Source of the DNA: a virus
Direction: 5' to 3' (one strand)
Length of the DNA stretch: 47,673 nucleotides
IMG/VR virus record: IMGVR_UViG_3300048833_000083
Location: 1 to 47,673 of that record
The notes beneath the pieces are model-generated. The model did no database searches and had not been told where the DNA came from. It was given only the letters and a program-made list of their open reading frames with translations. Positions 30,793-38,782 of the stretch are shown one piece after another (position 1 is the first letter of the stretch; every line of letters starts with the position of its first letter). A program made the position numbers and the translations under genes.

Positions 30793-31241
30793 GTTTGCAT
30801 CTGGAGTTTGAACCGCATAGCTGGTATATGGGTTTTGCTATTAAGTATGATGAAAACTATAACGACCCCTGCCAATTTTCTTATGAGCCGTATAGCAAGA
30901 ACTGTATTGTACACGGTGAAAAACGTATGATGGTGACTGACGACTATTGCGATGGCTTCGCATCAAAATGGCAAGCTTTTACTGATGATGGCAATACGTA
31001 TCGAATTGTTGACCTGCAAGCAAAAACGCTCAAGCGACTGCACGAAAAGATACGCAAATACCATTTGAGAAAGCATAACGGCTACGGTGAACGAATCGCC
31101 AAAAGACGACTTGAACAGCTCAGAATCGAGCTACGAGCTGAACGCATTAGCACTGGTGAATTGGCTGAATTGCAAGGTCTGTCAAACTATATAGATAAAG
31201 GCGATGTCGAATTGCTAGAACCAGCAGGAGTACCAGAGTAA
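30789..31241 (+). CDS. Hypothetical early protein
   Basis: 150 aa, ATGA overlap. N-terminal half strand-rich with aromatic residues (LEFEPHSWYMGFAIKYDENY); C-terminal half basic and helical (LKRLHEKIRKYHLRKHNGYGERIAKRRLEQLRIEL). The basic helices suggest nucleic-acid contact. Family not recognised. Confidence 0.65.
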   Translation: MSLHLEFEPHSWYMGFAIKYDENYNDPCQFSYEPYSKNCIVHGEKRMMVTDDYCDGFASKWQAFTDDGNTYRIVDLQAKTLKRLHEKIRKYHLRKHNGYGERIAKRRLEQLRIELRAERISTGELAELQGLSNYIDKGDVELLEPAGVPE

Positions 31242-31759
31242 TGAAGAAAATATCATTACCGAAAGGAGGACACGTACTTGTAGACGATGAAGACTATGCG
31301 ATTCTTTCAAAACATACGCTCATAAAAAATCTACGCTCAGGTTTGGTAATGATTACTCTGTGGGTGAATAATCAGCCTAGATATTTTCCTGTAAGTCACG
31401 TAGTAAAATCAGTCAACGGTAGCTGTGTAGTGGTTTATGATGACGGCAACCATATGAACTTGCAAAAGAATAATCTTTTGGTTGTACCACGCTCAGTGTT
31501 CAACCATAAATACAGTAATTCATATAGCAAGCGTGGAAAAACATCAAAATATCGTGGAATATCGAAATCACACGTAAAATCGACAGGTCAAGTATCTTGG
31601 AAAGCTCAAATAATGCATCAAGGCGTTAGATACGAAAAAAGATTTAAGTATGAACGTCACGCAGTAAATTGGTGGAACGATAAAGCACGTGAATTGTTTG
31701 GCGAACACGCATATCAAAATAAGTTGGAGGATATTGATGAAAATACTATTTGTACCTAA
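31241..31759 (+). CDS. AP2-domain HNH homing-endonuclease relative
   Basis: 172 aa. Residues about 105-165 form an AP2 DNA-binding domain (SKYRGISKSHVKSTGQVSWKAQI, GVRYEKRFKYERHAVNWWNDKARELFGEHA). The preceding part resembles an HNH nuclease (VYDDGNHMNLQKNNLLVV) but the first His of the H-N-H triad looks replaced, so activity may be impaired. It is more AT-rich than neighbours and sits between early genes and the glycosyltransferases, as inserted homing genes do. Confidence 0.75.
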   Translation: MKKISLPKGGHVLVDDEDYAILSKHTLIKNLRSGLVMITLWVNNQPRYFPVSHVVKSVNGSCVVVYDDGNHMNLQKNNLLVVPRSVFNHKYSNSYSKRGKTSKYRGISKSHVKSTGQVSWKAQIMHQGVRYEKRFKYERHAVNWWNDKARELFGEHAYQNKLEDIDENTICT

Positions 31760-33074
31760 GACGCACACCAGTAAGCACATCACCAGTAGTAGCTCAGTAG
31801 CATACTGGATTGATATGTGTGCTCTCAAGCCCGAATTGAAGCTGGACATAATTGTACCCGAGGACACAATAACCGATGATATAACTCTGCCTAACGTGAC
31901 GTTCCTGAAAATTGCTCAGACTCACAATGACCCATTTGTTAATCATTTGAGCTTTGAGGCTTGGGATTACGTCAGACGACGCAATAAGCAATATTCTGCC
32001 GTCCTGACGAACCTGCCGTATTGGGTAGACCCTTTGAACACTGCATTATGGGAACGTATTTGGGGCGGACTCGCTCCACGCTATACGACACCGCTTTTAT
32101 GTGTATCTGATGAATGGGACGATAAAGAATTGCAATGGGCTGAAACCGAATGGGCGAAAGCAACGATGGCATCGATATTGCAACGGCATCGTGTTATGAC
32201 GCTCACCGTACCAGACAAGGCTCGAATCCTGATAGATATTATTCCGTACAAGCCGACTGGTGCATTGAATCACCCTTACGTCATTACGCCAACGGTCTAC
32301 AGCGAAGACGTTGAGCCTATGATTAAACACAATGACGGAAAGCTCCGCATATTTCACGGTGGAACAGTACCGAAGCGAAAGCGAATCGATGAACTGATTG
32401 ATGTGGTCGGCAAAGTTCGAGGAATGTACCCGAACGTCAGCATTATACTAGCGACCCCGAAAGAATTACCTGACAAGTATAAGGATATTGATTACGTTGA
32501 ATATCACGAAAACTGCACACGTGAGGAGTTCAAGAAGTTACAATACACGGCTGACATCGCATATTGTGGACCAAAGTACATTGGAACTGGTCTGGCGTAC
32601 ACACAGAACGTATTTGCTGGACTGCCACTGCTGATATTGCACGGTGACTGGCTACGAGGACGATTGCCTGATGACTACTCGTTCATCGCAAAAGGCAAGC
32701 GTGAACTGGAGCAACAGGTGGCTATGCTGGCTGAAATCTACAAATCGCAAAATGCTGATGAACTGCAATTCGTCAACGAAAACTTTTTGAACCTGCAAAC
32801 GTATATGAACGACAATCAGAATAGCGTTGAAGCGGTCGACCGAATACTGGAGCATTTCCGTGTTGAGGGCGGTGCGGCTATGGGCGAAGCAACGAAAGTC
32901 AAGCATTTTCTTTGGGACATCATACGTGAAAATGAAATATCGTTTACGAGCTATGCAGACTTTTGCAAAGACGTGCAGAAACACATCAAGTCGGATAAAA
33001 TAGACGTAAGAAAGGTCGTCACCGAGGGAATGTATTGGAACATCAAATCGATGGTGAAGCATAGCTGGAAATGA
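31737..33074 (+). CDS. GT-B glycosyltransferase, first of tandem pair
   Basis: 445 aa from ATG at 31737 (GGAGG upstream), overlapping the AP2 gene by 23 bases. N-terminal Rossmann start (MKILFVPKTHTSKH), C-terminal donor-binding half with LRIFHGGTVPKRKRIDELI, YVEYHENCTREEFKKLQYTADI and LAYTQNVFAGLPLLIL, the GT4-like layout. A helical extension follows residue about 360 (VKHFLWDIIRENEIS). Likely moves a sugar from a nucleotide-sugar to DNA bases, a virion protein or a host glycan; context with a ParB-like gene favours DNA. Confidence 0.75.
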   Translation: MKILFVPKTHTSKHITSSSSVAYWIDMCALKPELKLDIIVPEDTITDDITLPNVTFLKIAQTHNDPFVNHLSFEAWDYVRRRNKQYSAVLTNLPYWVDPLNTALWERIWGGLAPRYTTPLLCVSDEWDDKELQWAETEWAKATMASILQRHRVMTLTVPDKARILIDIIPYKPTGALNHPYVITPTVYSEDVEPMIKHNDGKLRIFHGGTVPKRKRIDELIDVVGKVRGMYPNVSIILATPKELPDKYKDIDYVEYHENCTREEFKKLQYTADIAYCGPKYIGTGLAYTQNVFAGLPLLILHGDWLRGRLPDDYSFIAKGKRELEQQVAMLAEIYKSQNADELQFVNENFLNLQTYMNDNQNSVEAVDRILEHFRVEGGAAMGEATKVKHFLWDIIRENEISFTSYADFCKDVQKHIKSDKIDVRKVVTEGMYWNIKSMVKHSWK

Positions 33075-34456
33075 GAATACTAATTGTTCCGCTTATCAGT
33101 ATGTCCGATGCGGTAAAGGACAGTAATTTCAGGGTATTTGAAGACCTGATGCAACACGCACCCGATGACATCTGGTGGTATATGGTCGTTCCTGACCGTA
33201 TGCCTGACGAAAGCATCGAAGCGGCTCAGAAACGCAATCCGAAGACGACATTCGTGAAAGCCGATTGGGTTGATGACTTTTGGACGGAGCAATGTTATGT
33301 GCCTCGTGAATTGTTACGCAACTTTATGCAAAGGGGCGGTAAGTACCCGATTGATGCGGTTGTGACCAGCAAAACGCCAGCGGTTGCGACTATGGCGGCA
33401 ATGCTTGGTGACTTTAGGCGAACCGATATGTTGCCATTTCACATATTTGAACCGCTCGTTCGTTTGGAGCAAACGAAGTATGAACCGTTCCATTGGGCTA
33501 TGACCAGTGCCTACGGACACGCTCAAACGTGGTTTCTGAACCACAGGGAGCGTGAAATAGCTCAGGAGTACTCTCGGGGCTTTACGTCACCGAAACGCTA
33601 TCTCAAGTCACGTGACGATGGCTACGTGGACGGTCTTGGTATTGATACCGAAGCAATCGACAAGGCAATTGCTGGAAAGAAGCCTGGCGACAGGTTTCAG
33701 GTCATTTGGGGCGGTCGTATTACGGCTGAGAAGAACCCCGATGACTTTATCGAACTGATGGATAAGTTCTATTCGTTTGGTCGTGATGTGAAGCATATCG
33801 TTACGAGCCACCAGATTAGTCCGAAGCAAGCGTTCAAAATGAAAGGTGGATTTATCGAGGAGCTTGCTCTGAACTGTCCACGTGATGAGTTTTGGGGCAA
33901 GGTAGCTGAAAGCAATATGTTCTTGTGTACCAGCAAGACTGAGGGTTTTCCAGTAGGGTTTTGGGAGCAACTGTACATAGCAGAGGTTGGTATATTCCCG
34001 AACAACGAATGGGTGAAAAAGTCATTGCCAGCAGATTACCCATATATTTATAACGGCATAAGCGAAGCACACGCTATGATTCGCTGGATTTCGGAGAATT
34101 ACGATGAGGCACGAGCAAAAGTGGGCTGGATTCGACAGTTCATCAGGGAAAGATATGACAGTAAGCTTATTGGTGACAGATTCGCCAATCGGCTTCGTGA
34201 TAGTATCGACAAAGCCAGTCCTGTCACCAGACTCGGAGGAATTGGCGACCTTGTTAAAGAAGTTGTGGACGGAAAAGATGAAATCGTATGGGACGACCTC
34301 ACAGGAGGAATCCGAAAGCTATCTCGGAATTATGACCCCCGAAGAATCAGCAAACTCGGGCAACCAAGCATCTACGACCTCCACCAGTATATGAAGTCGC
34401 TGGGGTATATTGATACCTGTGAAGCAGATAAACCAACGTATAGGAGAGCTAAATGA
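33071..34456 (+). CDS. GT-B glycosyltransferase, second of tandem pair
   Basis: 461 aa, ATGA overlap with the first. N-terminal MRILIVPLISMSDAV, donor half with FQVIWGGRITAEKNPDDFIELM and the retaining-GT-B motif region FLCTSKTEGFPVGFWEQLYIAEVG (the acidic E--G-----E pattern of GT4). C-terminal extension is basic with ISKLGQPSIYDLHQYMKSLGY, a possible HTH-like module. It is related in outline to the preceding enzyme, perhaps by duplication or acting sequentially on the same acceptor. Confidence 0.78.
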   Translation: MRILIVPLISMSDAVKDSNFRVFEDLMQHAPDDIWWYMVVPDRMPDESIEAAQKRNPKTTFVKADWVDDFWTEQCYVPRELLRNFMQRGGKYPIDAVVTSKTPAVATMAAMLGDFRRTDMLPFHIFEPLVRLEQTKYEPFHWAMTSAYGHAQTWFLNHREREIAQEYSRGFTSPKRYLKSRDDGYVDGLGIDTEAIDKAIAGKKPGDRFQVIWGGRITAEKNPDDFIELMDKFYSFGRDVKHIVTSHQISPKQAFKMKGGFIEELALNCPRDEFWGKVAESNMFLCTSKTEGFPVGFWEQLYIAEVGIFPNNEWVKKSLPADYPYIYNGISEAHAMIRWISENYDEARAKVGWIRQFIRERYDSKLIGDRFANRLRDSIDKASPVTRLGGIGDLVKEVVDGKDEIVWDDLTGGIRKLSRNYDPRRISKLGQPSIYDLHQYMKSLGYIDTCEADKPTYRRAK

Positions 34457-35172
34457 GTGAAGTAAAAATTGAGCAAGTAGAACTCAGCAAAATTGTATTG
34501 CTGGCTGATAACGTAAACAAAATGGACGATGTTACGTTCAACGACTTGGTGGAGAAGATTGTCACCAACGGATTCGACCAGCCTATCAAGCTATGGTGGA
34601 ACGAAAGGCTCGAAAAGTATGAAGTGGTCAAGGGCAATCACCGATTCCAAGCTGGAACGTATCTCGATTACAAAACCATTCCAGCGGTCATCGCCTCATA
34701 CGAGGGTGCGACATTTGAAGAACAGCGTGACAATATGCTGGCTGACGCTATGTCTGACAATATTCTCAAGGGCAATATTGACCCCGAATTGTTCACTCAG
34801 CAATGGCAGAAGCTAACGAAACAGTATGGTGTCGAAGCTACGCTAAAGAAAATGAACATTACGACAATGGACCAACTCAAGGGCTTGGTTCGGGAGATTC
34901 GTAAACAGCTACCCGACGAGCTCAAAAAACGTCTTGATGAATCGAAAAAGGAAATCAAAACGATTGAAGACTTGTCACGAGTATTGAATGAAATGTTTGC
35001 CACTTACGGAGATACGCTCAGTCAGCATTTTATGGTATTCAGCTACGGTGGTAAGGAGCATATTTGGATTGAAACTGATGCGGAGCTTTGGGCTACGGTT
35101 CAACTGCTTGTTGAAACTCACAAGGAAAGTAAGGAGGATTTGGCTCAGACACTCAAGACAAAACTCGGATAA
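34453..35172 (+). CDS. ParB-like (sulfiredoxin-fold) protein
   Basis: 239 aa. Residues about 5-85 are a ParB N-terminal domain: ELSKIVLLADNVN, DLVEKIVTNGFDQPIKLWW, YEVVKGNHRFQAG with the G61-N-H-R64 box. Then a helical region (TKQYGVEATLKKMNITTMDQL) and a C-terminal strand-helix part. Phage ParB-like proteins occur beside base-modification enzymes and may load onto DNA, cut it or act as kinases. ATGA overlap makes it part of the glycosyltransferase operon. Confidence 0.8.
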   Translation: MSEVKIEQVELSKIVLLADNVNKMDDVTFNDLVEKIVTNGFDQPIKLWWNERLEKYEVVKGNHRFQAGTYLDYKTIPAVIASYEGATFEEQRDNMLADAMSDNILKGNIDPELFTQQWQKLTKQYGVEATLKKMNITTMDQLKGLVREIRKQLPDELKKRLDESKKEIKTIEDLSRVLNEMFATYGDTLSQHFMVFSYGGKEHIWIETDAELWATVQLLVETHKESKEDLAQTLKTKLG

Positions 35173-35174
35173 TT

Positions 35175-35183
35175 TGGTATAAT
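35175..35183 (+). promoter_or_regulatory. Extended -10 promoter
   Basis: TGGTATAAT (TATAAT at 35178-35183), six bases after the ParB-like stop. Leader ends in AAAAAAGGAGTCAGCC before ATG at 35213, the shared leader seen at 26942 and 28190. Confidence 0.72.
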
Positions 35184-35212
35184 AGAAGCATTATTAAAAA
35201 AGGAGTCAGCCA

Positions 35213-35512
35213 ATGGTAGCATCAGCAGAACAGCCGTCACAAGACGGTGAAAATCAAGTCCCAGAACAAAAGCAACCGTCATTTGCGGAAGTTAAGGAAG
35301 CCATCAGTAAAATGCCGAAAGCACGGTCATTTTTTGGTGTATCAATCGAAAAGTTCAGCCAGAATGATTTGAAACGAATCATCACTTGGCAAGCAGTTAC
35401 ATCGAATCAAATGAAAAACCAGCTTGAGGGTCGTATCAAGTTGATGGAGGAAGACCAAAATGCAAAGTCTAGCACTAAGTCCGATGCGAAAAAGAAAACG
35501 CCTAGCAAGTAG
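35213..35512 (+). CDS. Hypothetical early protein
   Basis: 99 aa; disordered N-terminus (AEQPSQDGENQVPEQKQPS), helical middle (FAEVKEAISKMPKARSFFGVSIEKF, DLKRIITWQAVTSNQMKNQLEGRIKLME) and Lys/Ser-rich tail. First gene of a new transcription unit. Function unknown. Confidence 0.65.
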   Translation: MVASAEQPSQDGENQVPEQKQPSFAEVKEAISKMPKARSFFGVSIEKFSQNDLKRIITWQAVTSNQMKNQLEGRIKLMEEDQNAKSSTKSDAKKKTPSK

Positions 35513-35624
35513 GGCGTTCTGGACGATGATTGCATTGTTCGACTTAGTAGCTCTATATTTTGTCATCATCGCCATCAATAACCCTGTAAAGCTCCTTGAA
35601 TGGACAGATTGGTTGGTTAAATGA
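35460..35624 (+). CDS. Membrane microprotein (54 aa)
   Basis: ATG at 35460 inside the 3' end of the previous gene (other frame), preceded by GGAGGAAG. TGA overlaps the next ATG. Basic N-terminus (MRKRKRLASRAF) followed by a membrane span (WTMIALFDLVALYFVIIAI), so N-in orientation. Could affect the host membrane. Supported by overlaps at both ends. Confidence 0.6.
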   Translation: MQSLALSPMRKRKRLASRAFWTMIALFDLVALYFVIIAINNPVKLLEWTDWLVK

Positions 35625-35968
35625 ATCCGCAAAGAATCACAAAGCTCAAAGACCAGATTGAATACTGCCTCAAGCACAACGAGGCGACACGTAACAGCGA
35701 CATTACGCTCACGATAGCAGTATGGGAGCAATTCTATCCAGACTCGCTTGTAACGGCTCGAAACGGTAGCAAAGCAATCTATCTCGATACGCTGTTCAAC
35801 CTGCCACGAGAAGACAACGTGAAACGTGTACGAGCAAAGCTCCAGAACGAAGACCATTTGTATCTGCCTACCGACCCAGCCGTACATAAGAAGCGTGGCA
35901 TCAATGAAGACGTTTGGCGTGGATATTTAGGCTACCCTGTAGCTGGAGTGGATAATCAAACGCTATGA
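35621..35968 (+). CDS. Conserved phage-type hypothetical protein
   Basis: 115 aa, ATGA overlap. The sequence (RNSDITLTIAVWEQFYPDSL, IYLDTLFNLPREDNVKRVRAKLQNE, YLPTDPAVHKKRGINEDVWRGYLGY) resembles small phage proteins with a winged-helix or HTH outline that bind DNA. No name assigned. Confidence 0.7.
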   Translation: MNPQRITKLKDQIEYCLKHNEATRNSDITLTIAVWEQFYPDSLVTARNGSKAIYLDTLFNLPREDNVKRVRAKLQNEDHLYLPTDPAVHKKRGINEDVWRGYLGYPVAGVDNQTL

Positions 35969-36282
35969 GTAAAGTCTTATACCGATACGAAATTGAATAC
36001 CGTTCTGAGGACGGTGACACTAGCATACATTTGAGAGAACTGCCTGTAATACGAGAAACAGAAAAGTGCTATTTCATCAGTAGAAACTACTACGAGATAC
36101 TCGGAAAAGGTTACGGTGAAAAACGTGTACGCAAGGACGCACACAACACATACGCATTTGATACGAAGCTAAAAGCTAAGGAGCATTTCATTCGCAGAAC
36201 GCACAAACGCATACGCTGGTTTGAGTTCTGGACGGAGGAATGTGAAAAGGCATTGAAGCTGATTGAGGACGAAAAAGTATGA
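35965..36282 (+). CDS. Hypothetical early protein
   Basis: 105 aa, ATGA overlap. Strand-rich first half (YRYEIEYRSEDGDTSIHLREL), then a basic helix (HFIRRTHKRIRWFEFW). Resembles small phage proteins with a single beta-sheet; no family recognised. Confidence 0.65.
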   Translation: MSKVLYRYEIEYRSEDGDTSIHLRELPVIRETEKCYFISRNYYEILGKGYGEKRVRKDAHNTYAFDTKLKAKEHFIRRTHKRIRWFEFWTEECEKALKLIEDEKV

Positions 36283-36707
36283 ATATTGACGAAATAATGC
36301 TGTTTATCGACAAAAATGCTGATAATTTGGAGTATATGCGTCGTATTCGGCTTTCTGCCGACAAGAACATCAAGAACATCAACTCAAGCCTGACATCGAG
36401 TTCCAGCGTGAGCAAAAAGGTCAATACGGAAGCTATTGAAATAGCTATGGCACTCAGAACGATGGTATTGGAAAACTATCCGCACCTCGAACGCTCGACT
36501 GATGCATTGAAATGGGCTGAGGACATCGATAAAATGCACCGACTCGACCAGATTAGCTGGCAAAACATCGAGGGTGTTATGCGATGGTCACAAGAAGACG
36601 ACTTTTGGAAGCAACAGATTCGCTCTGGTAGCAACCTACGCAAGCATTACGACAAAATGCTGGTACGAATCCAGTCCGAACCTCGAAGAATGGAGTTCAT
36701 ATCGTGA
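36279..36707 (+). CDS. Hypothetical early protein (helical)
   Basis: 142 aa, ATGA overlap. Helical: IMLFIDKNADNLEYMRRIRL, VNTEAIEIAMALRTMVLENY, ALKWAEDIDKMHRLDQISW, and SNLRKHYDKMLVRIQSEPRR. The ALKWAEDIDKMHRLD segment recalls DNA-binding replication-module proteins of other phages (helicase-loader or DnaD-like), but evidence is thin. Confidence 0.65.
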   Translation: MNIDEIMLFIDKNADNLEYMRRIRLSADKNIKNINSSLTSSSSVSKKVNTEAIEIAMALRTMVLENYPHLERSTDALKWAEDIDKMHRLDQISWQNIEGVMRWSQEDDFWKQQIRSGSNLRKHYDKMLVRIQSEPRRMEFIS

Positions 36708-37156
36708 ATGAAGTAGTGATGGTATCTGACTTAGGTGATGTCTGGCTTACGGCTGATGAGGCTCGAAAAGCAGCAACCGCTCAGGCAAAAGGAGTCAAGA
36801 ACGTCACTCTGCGTGGCAATATATACGCCACGTTCACGATTAAGGGCTTTTTACAGCCATCAGAATATAAGGCTATGTACACCAGCAAAAAACGCTCGTG
36901 GACTTGTGCAATGCGTAGCGTACATTTGTTTAACGAATCGTGCCGATGCAGAACTGAATTGCCAGCATCAAACGCAAAGCAATTAGCGGCACGAAATGAT
37001 ATGACCCCAGAACAGCAAGCTCAGGCTGATTTGAAAGCATCAGCTAGTCGTGAATGGATTAAGCATTGTCGCAAAGATTTCAAGCTTTTGGCTGACAAAG
37101 AAAAACGTAATGCGTTCATCGCAAAGTATATGGAGGAGCACAATGGGGAAGCGTAA
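36704..37156 (+). CDS. Hypothetical early protein
   Basis: 150 aa from GTG in a GTGA overlap. First half strand-rich (VWLTADEARKAATAQAKGVK, NIYATFTIKGFLQPSEYK), with three Cys in CAMRSVHLFNESCRCRTEL. Second half helical and charged (ASREWIKHCRKDFKLLADKEKRNAFIA). No family recognised. Confidence 0.62.
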   Translation: MNEVVMVSDLGDVWLTADEARKAATAQAKGVKNVTLRGNIYATFTIKGFLQPSEYKAMYTSKKRSWTCAMRSVHLFNESCRCRTELPASNAKQLAARNDMTPEQQAQADLKASASREWIKHCRKDFKLLADKEKRNAFIAKYMEEHNGEA

Positions 37157-37466
37157 AGTAATCACGCCAGTAATGGATTGGCAAATCGATAGTACGCTAT
37201 TGAACCCACGCAATACGTCGTCAAGGCGACTCGATGCGGCAACGAAGCTAATGGACGCTCTGACCGATACGGCAAAGCAAGCAAATATGTATCATATTGA
37301 CGGTGACGAGGGCGATGAAGTCCTGCACTTTCAATTTGTAATGATTGACCCGAACGTGTTTTTTGAAATGGCTCAAAAGCTAGGTATGAAGCACATCGAG
37401 GGTATGGGTGATATTCAGGATTTGATAGATATGTTTAATAACGAGGAGAACGATGATGAAGATTAG
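37143..37466 (+). CDS. Hypothetical early protein
   Basis: 107 aa from the ATG at 37143 with GGAG upstream, 14-base overlap. Mixed alpha/beta (DAATKLMDALTDTAKQANMYHID, VLHFQFVMIDPNVFFEMAQKLG) with a very acidic end. Function unknown. Confidence 0.62.
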   Translation: MGKRKVITPVMDWQIDSTLLNPRNTSSRRLDAATKLMDALTDTAKQANMYHIDGDEGDEVLHFQFVMIDPNVFFEMAQKLGMKHIEGMGDIQDLIDMFNNEENDDED

Positions 37467-37782
37467 TGTGGGAGATTATGTTGGTATCGACTATCTGAGA
37501 GTATTCGGATATGTCATAGCCGACAGAGGCGGTCACGTAGGTAGGTGGACTATCAAAACAACTGATGGTGATACGCATCACGCATCTTCACGTGATTTAC
37601 GAGTCATACGTCAAAAAGAAATGCCAACGCACCCGAATTGTCGTTCTGCGATAGTTTACGTCAACAAGCTCACTACGGAGCAAAAACTAGACTTATTGCT
37701 TGAACACCTCGGTCTGACAATCGAAGATGAGCCAAGGATTATTGAAATTAAAAAGGAGGACGGTGATGGAAGTATTGATTAA
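37453..37782 (+). CDS. Hypothetical early protein with SH3-like start
   Basis: 109 aa, GAGGAG upstream; the start may be the first or second of two adjacent ATGs. VGDYVGIDYLRVFGYVIADRGG and RWTIKTTDGDTHHASSRDLRVI form a small beta barrel (KOW/SH3-like), followed by a helical region (TTEQKLDLLLEHLGL). Could bind nucleic acid; not assigned. Confidence 0.62.
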   Translation: MMKISVGDYVGIDYLRVFGYVIADRGGHVGRWTIKTTDGDTHHASSRDLRVIRQKEMPTHPNCRSAIVYVNKLTTEQKLDLLLEHLGLTIEDEPRIIEIKKEDGDGSID

Positions 37783-37894
37783 TGTATTGGTTTGGGGTCT
37801 GGCTATTCTGTTTGGTGCTACGGTTTTGTTCGTTTTGGCTGCAATGGCTGTTGGTATTTATAAAGGCATTAAGGAGGGTCGTGATGAAGATTAG
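37766..37894 (+). CDS. Membrane microprotein (42 aa)
   Basis: ATG at 37766, preceded by AAAAAGGAGGA at about 37751-37761, TAG at 37892-37894. One membrane span fills most of the protein (INVLVWGLAILFGATVLFVL) before a basic/acidic end (YKGIKEGRDED). Overlaps both neighbours by 17 and 11 bases. The excellent ribosome binding site is the strongest support. Confidence 0.65.
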   Translation: MEVLINVLVWGLAILFGATVLFVLAAMAVGIYKGIKEGRDED

Positions 37895-38195
37895 AAACCT
37901 GATAGCTTGCCTAGCAATTATTGTAGTTGGCTATTCTGGGGGATATTTTCTCGGAATTGTCACTGCGGCAACGCCATACGAATGTCCTGCTGGCTCATAT
38001 GCAATAGGTGACGGTGTATGCAAAAACGAACCGACTGGTTGTCCATACGGTGATAGCATACCGCTCGATAGCCCGAAATGTGCTCCACCGCCAGAACCAG
38101 CTTTGAAAGAAACGATGCCTGAAATACCGCCAACGCCTGTCGACATCGCACCAGTAATGCAAGAACCAACCGTAACAACCTGTGGAGGTAAGTAA
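37884..38195 (+). CDS. Secreted or membrane-anchored Cys-rich protein
   Basis: 103 aa from ATG at 37884 (AGGAGGG upstream). An N-terminal hydrophobic signal or anchor (RNLIACLAIIVVGYSGGYFLG) is followed by an exported part with Cys pairs (YECPAGSYAIGDGVCKNEPTG, CPYGDSIPLDSPKC) and Pro-rich end. Disulfide knots of this kind suit the cell exterior. It may be a surface factor made early; role unknown. Confidence 0.68.
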   Translation: MKIRNLIACLAIIVVGYSGGYFLGIVTAATPYECPAGSYAIGDGVCKNEPTGCPYGDSIPLDSPKCAPPPEPALKETMPEIPPTPVDIAPVMQEPTVTTCGGK

Positions 38196-38773
38196 TGTTG
38201 GTATCGAAACAGCACTTGAGATTAGGCGATTTGGCATCGAATGATGGTAGCCGAACGCTCATTATGCAAATACTGGTCAAGAAAGACGGTGATGAGGTCA
38301 CTGCGGTCGCCACAGACGGCTACATTATGGGTAAGGTCGTCCAAACCGTACCAAGCGTTGATGATTTCCCTCGAATCGATGGGGTTGACAATAAGGAAAT
38401 CACCGAAGCTTACATCGATAGGGACGTGGCACTCAAAGCTATCAAGTCCATACCGAAAAAGACTGCTCTACCAGTGCTCACGTTTGCATTAGTACAGGAG
38501 GAGTTCGTCACGGTCACTGACCTCGATACATACACGACATTCCGCAAGACACCGCCAGAGGGTGATTACCCGAAGCACGATGAATTGATACCTGAACCAG
38601 CGGAAAAGCAGGTGACACTGAATCCGAAGTATTTGATAAAGGCTCTGAAAATGTTTGATAAGCACGAGGGTATGACTATCGAATTTGGAAAGGACAAATT
38701 GTCACCAGTCGTATTACGCTCCAATTCAGGGGGAGTCAAGAAAACAGTATTAGTAATGCCATTGAAAGGCTAG
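38195..38773 (+). CDS. Sliding-clamp-like protein (DNA polymerase III beta-like), short
   Basis: 192 aa. Residues about 45-80 and the end show beta-clamp features: FPRIDGVDNKEITEAYIDRD, LPVLTFALVQEEFVTVTDLD, PKYLIKALKMFD and the terminal PVVLRSNSGGVKKTVLVMPLKG, which parallels the P-VL/Y-IMP end of DnaN. Bacterial DnaN has about 366 residues in three domains; this holds about one and a half to two, so trimer or tetramer rings would be needed. It could tether host polymerase or replace the host clamp. The preceding membrane genes overlap it by one base. Confidence 0.65.
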   Translation: MLVSKQHLRLGDLASNDGSRTLIMQILVKKDGDEVTAVATDGYIMGKVVQTVPSVDDFPRIDGVDNKEITEAYIDRDVALKAIKSIPKKTALPVLTFALVQEEFVTVTDLDTYTTFRKTPPEGDYPKHDELIPEPAEKQVTLNPKYLIKALKMFDKHEGMTIEFGKDKLSPVVLRSNSGGVKKTVLVMPLKG

Positions 38774-38782
38774 GAGGAAATT

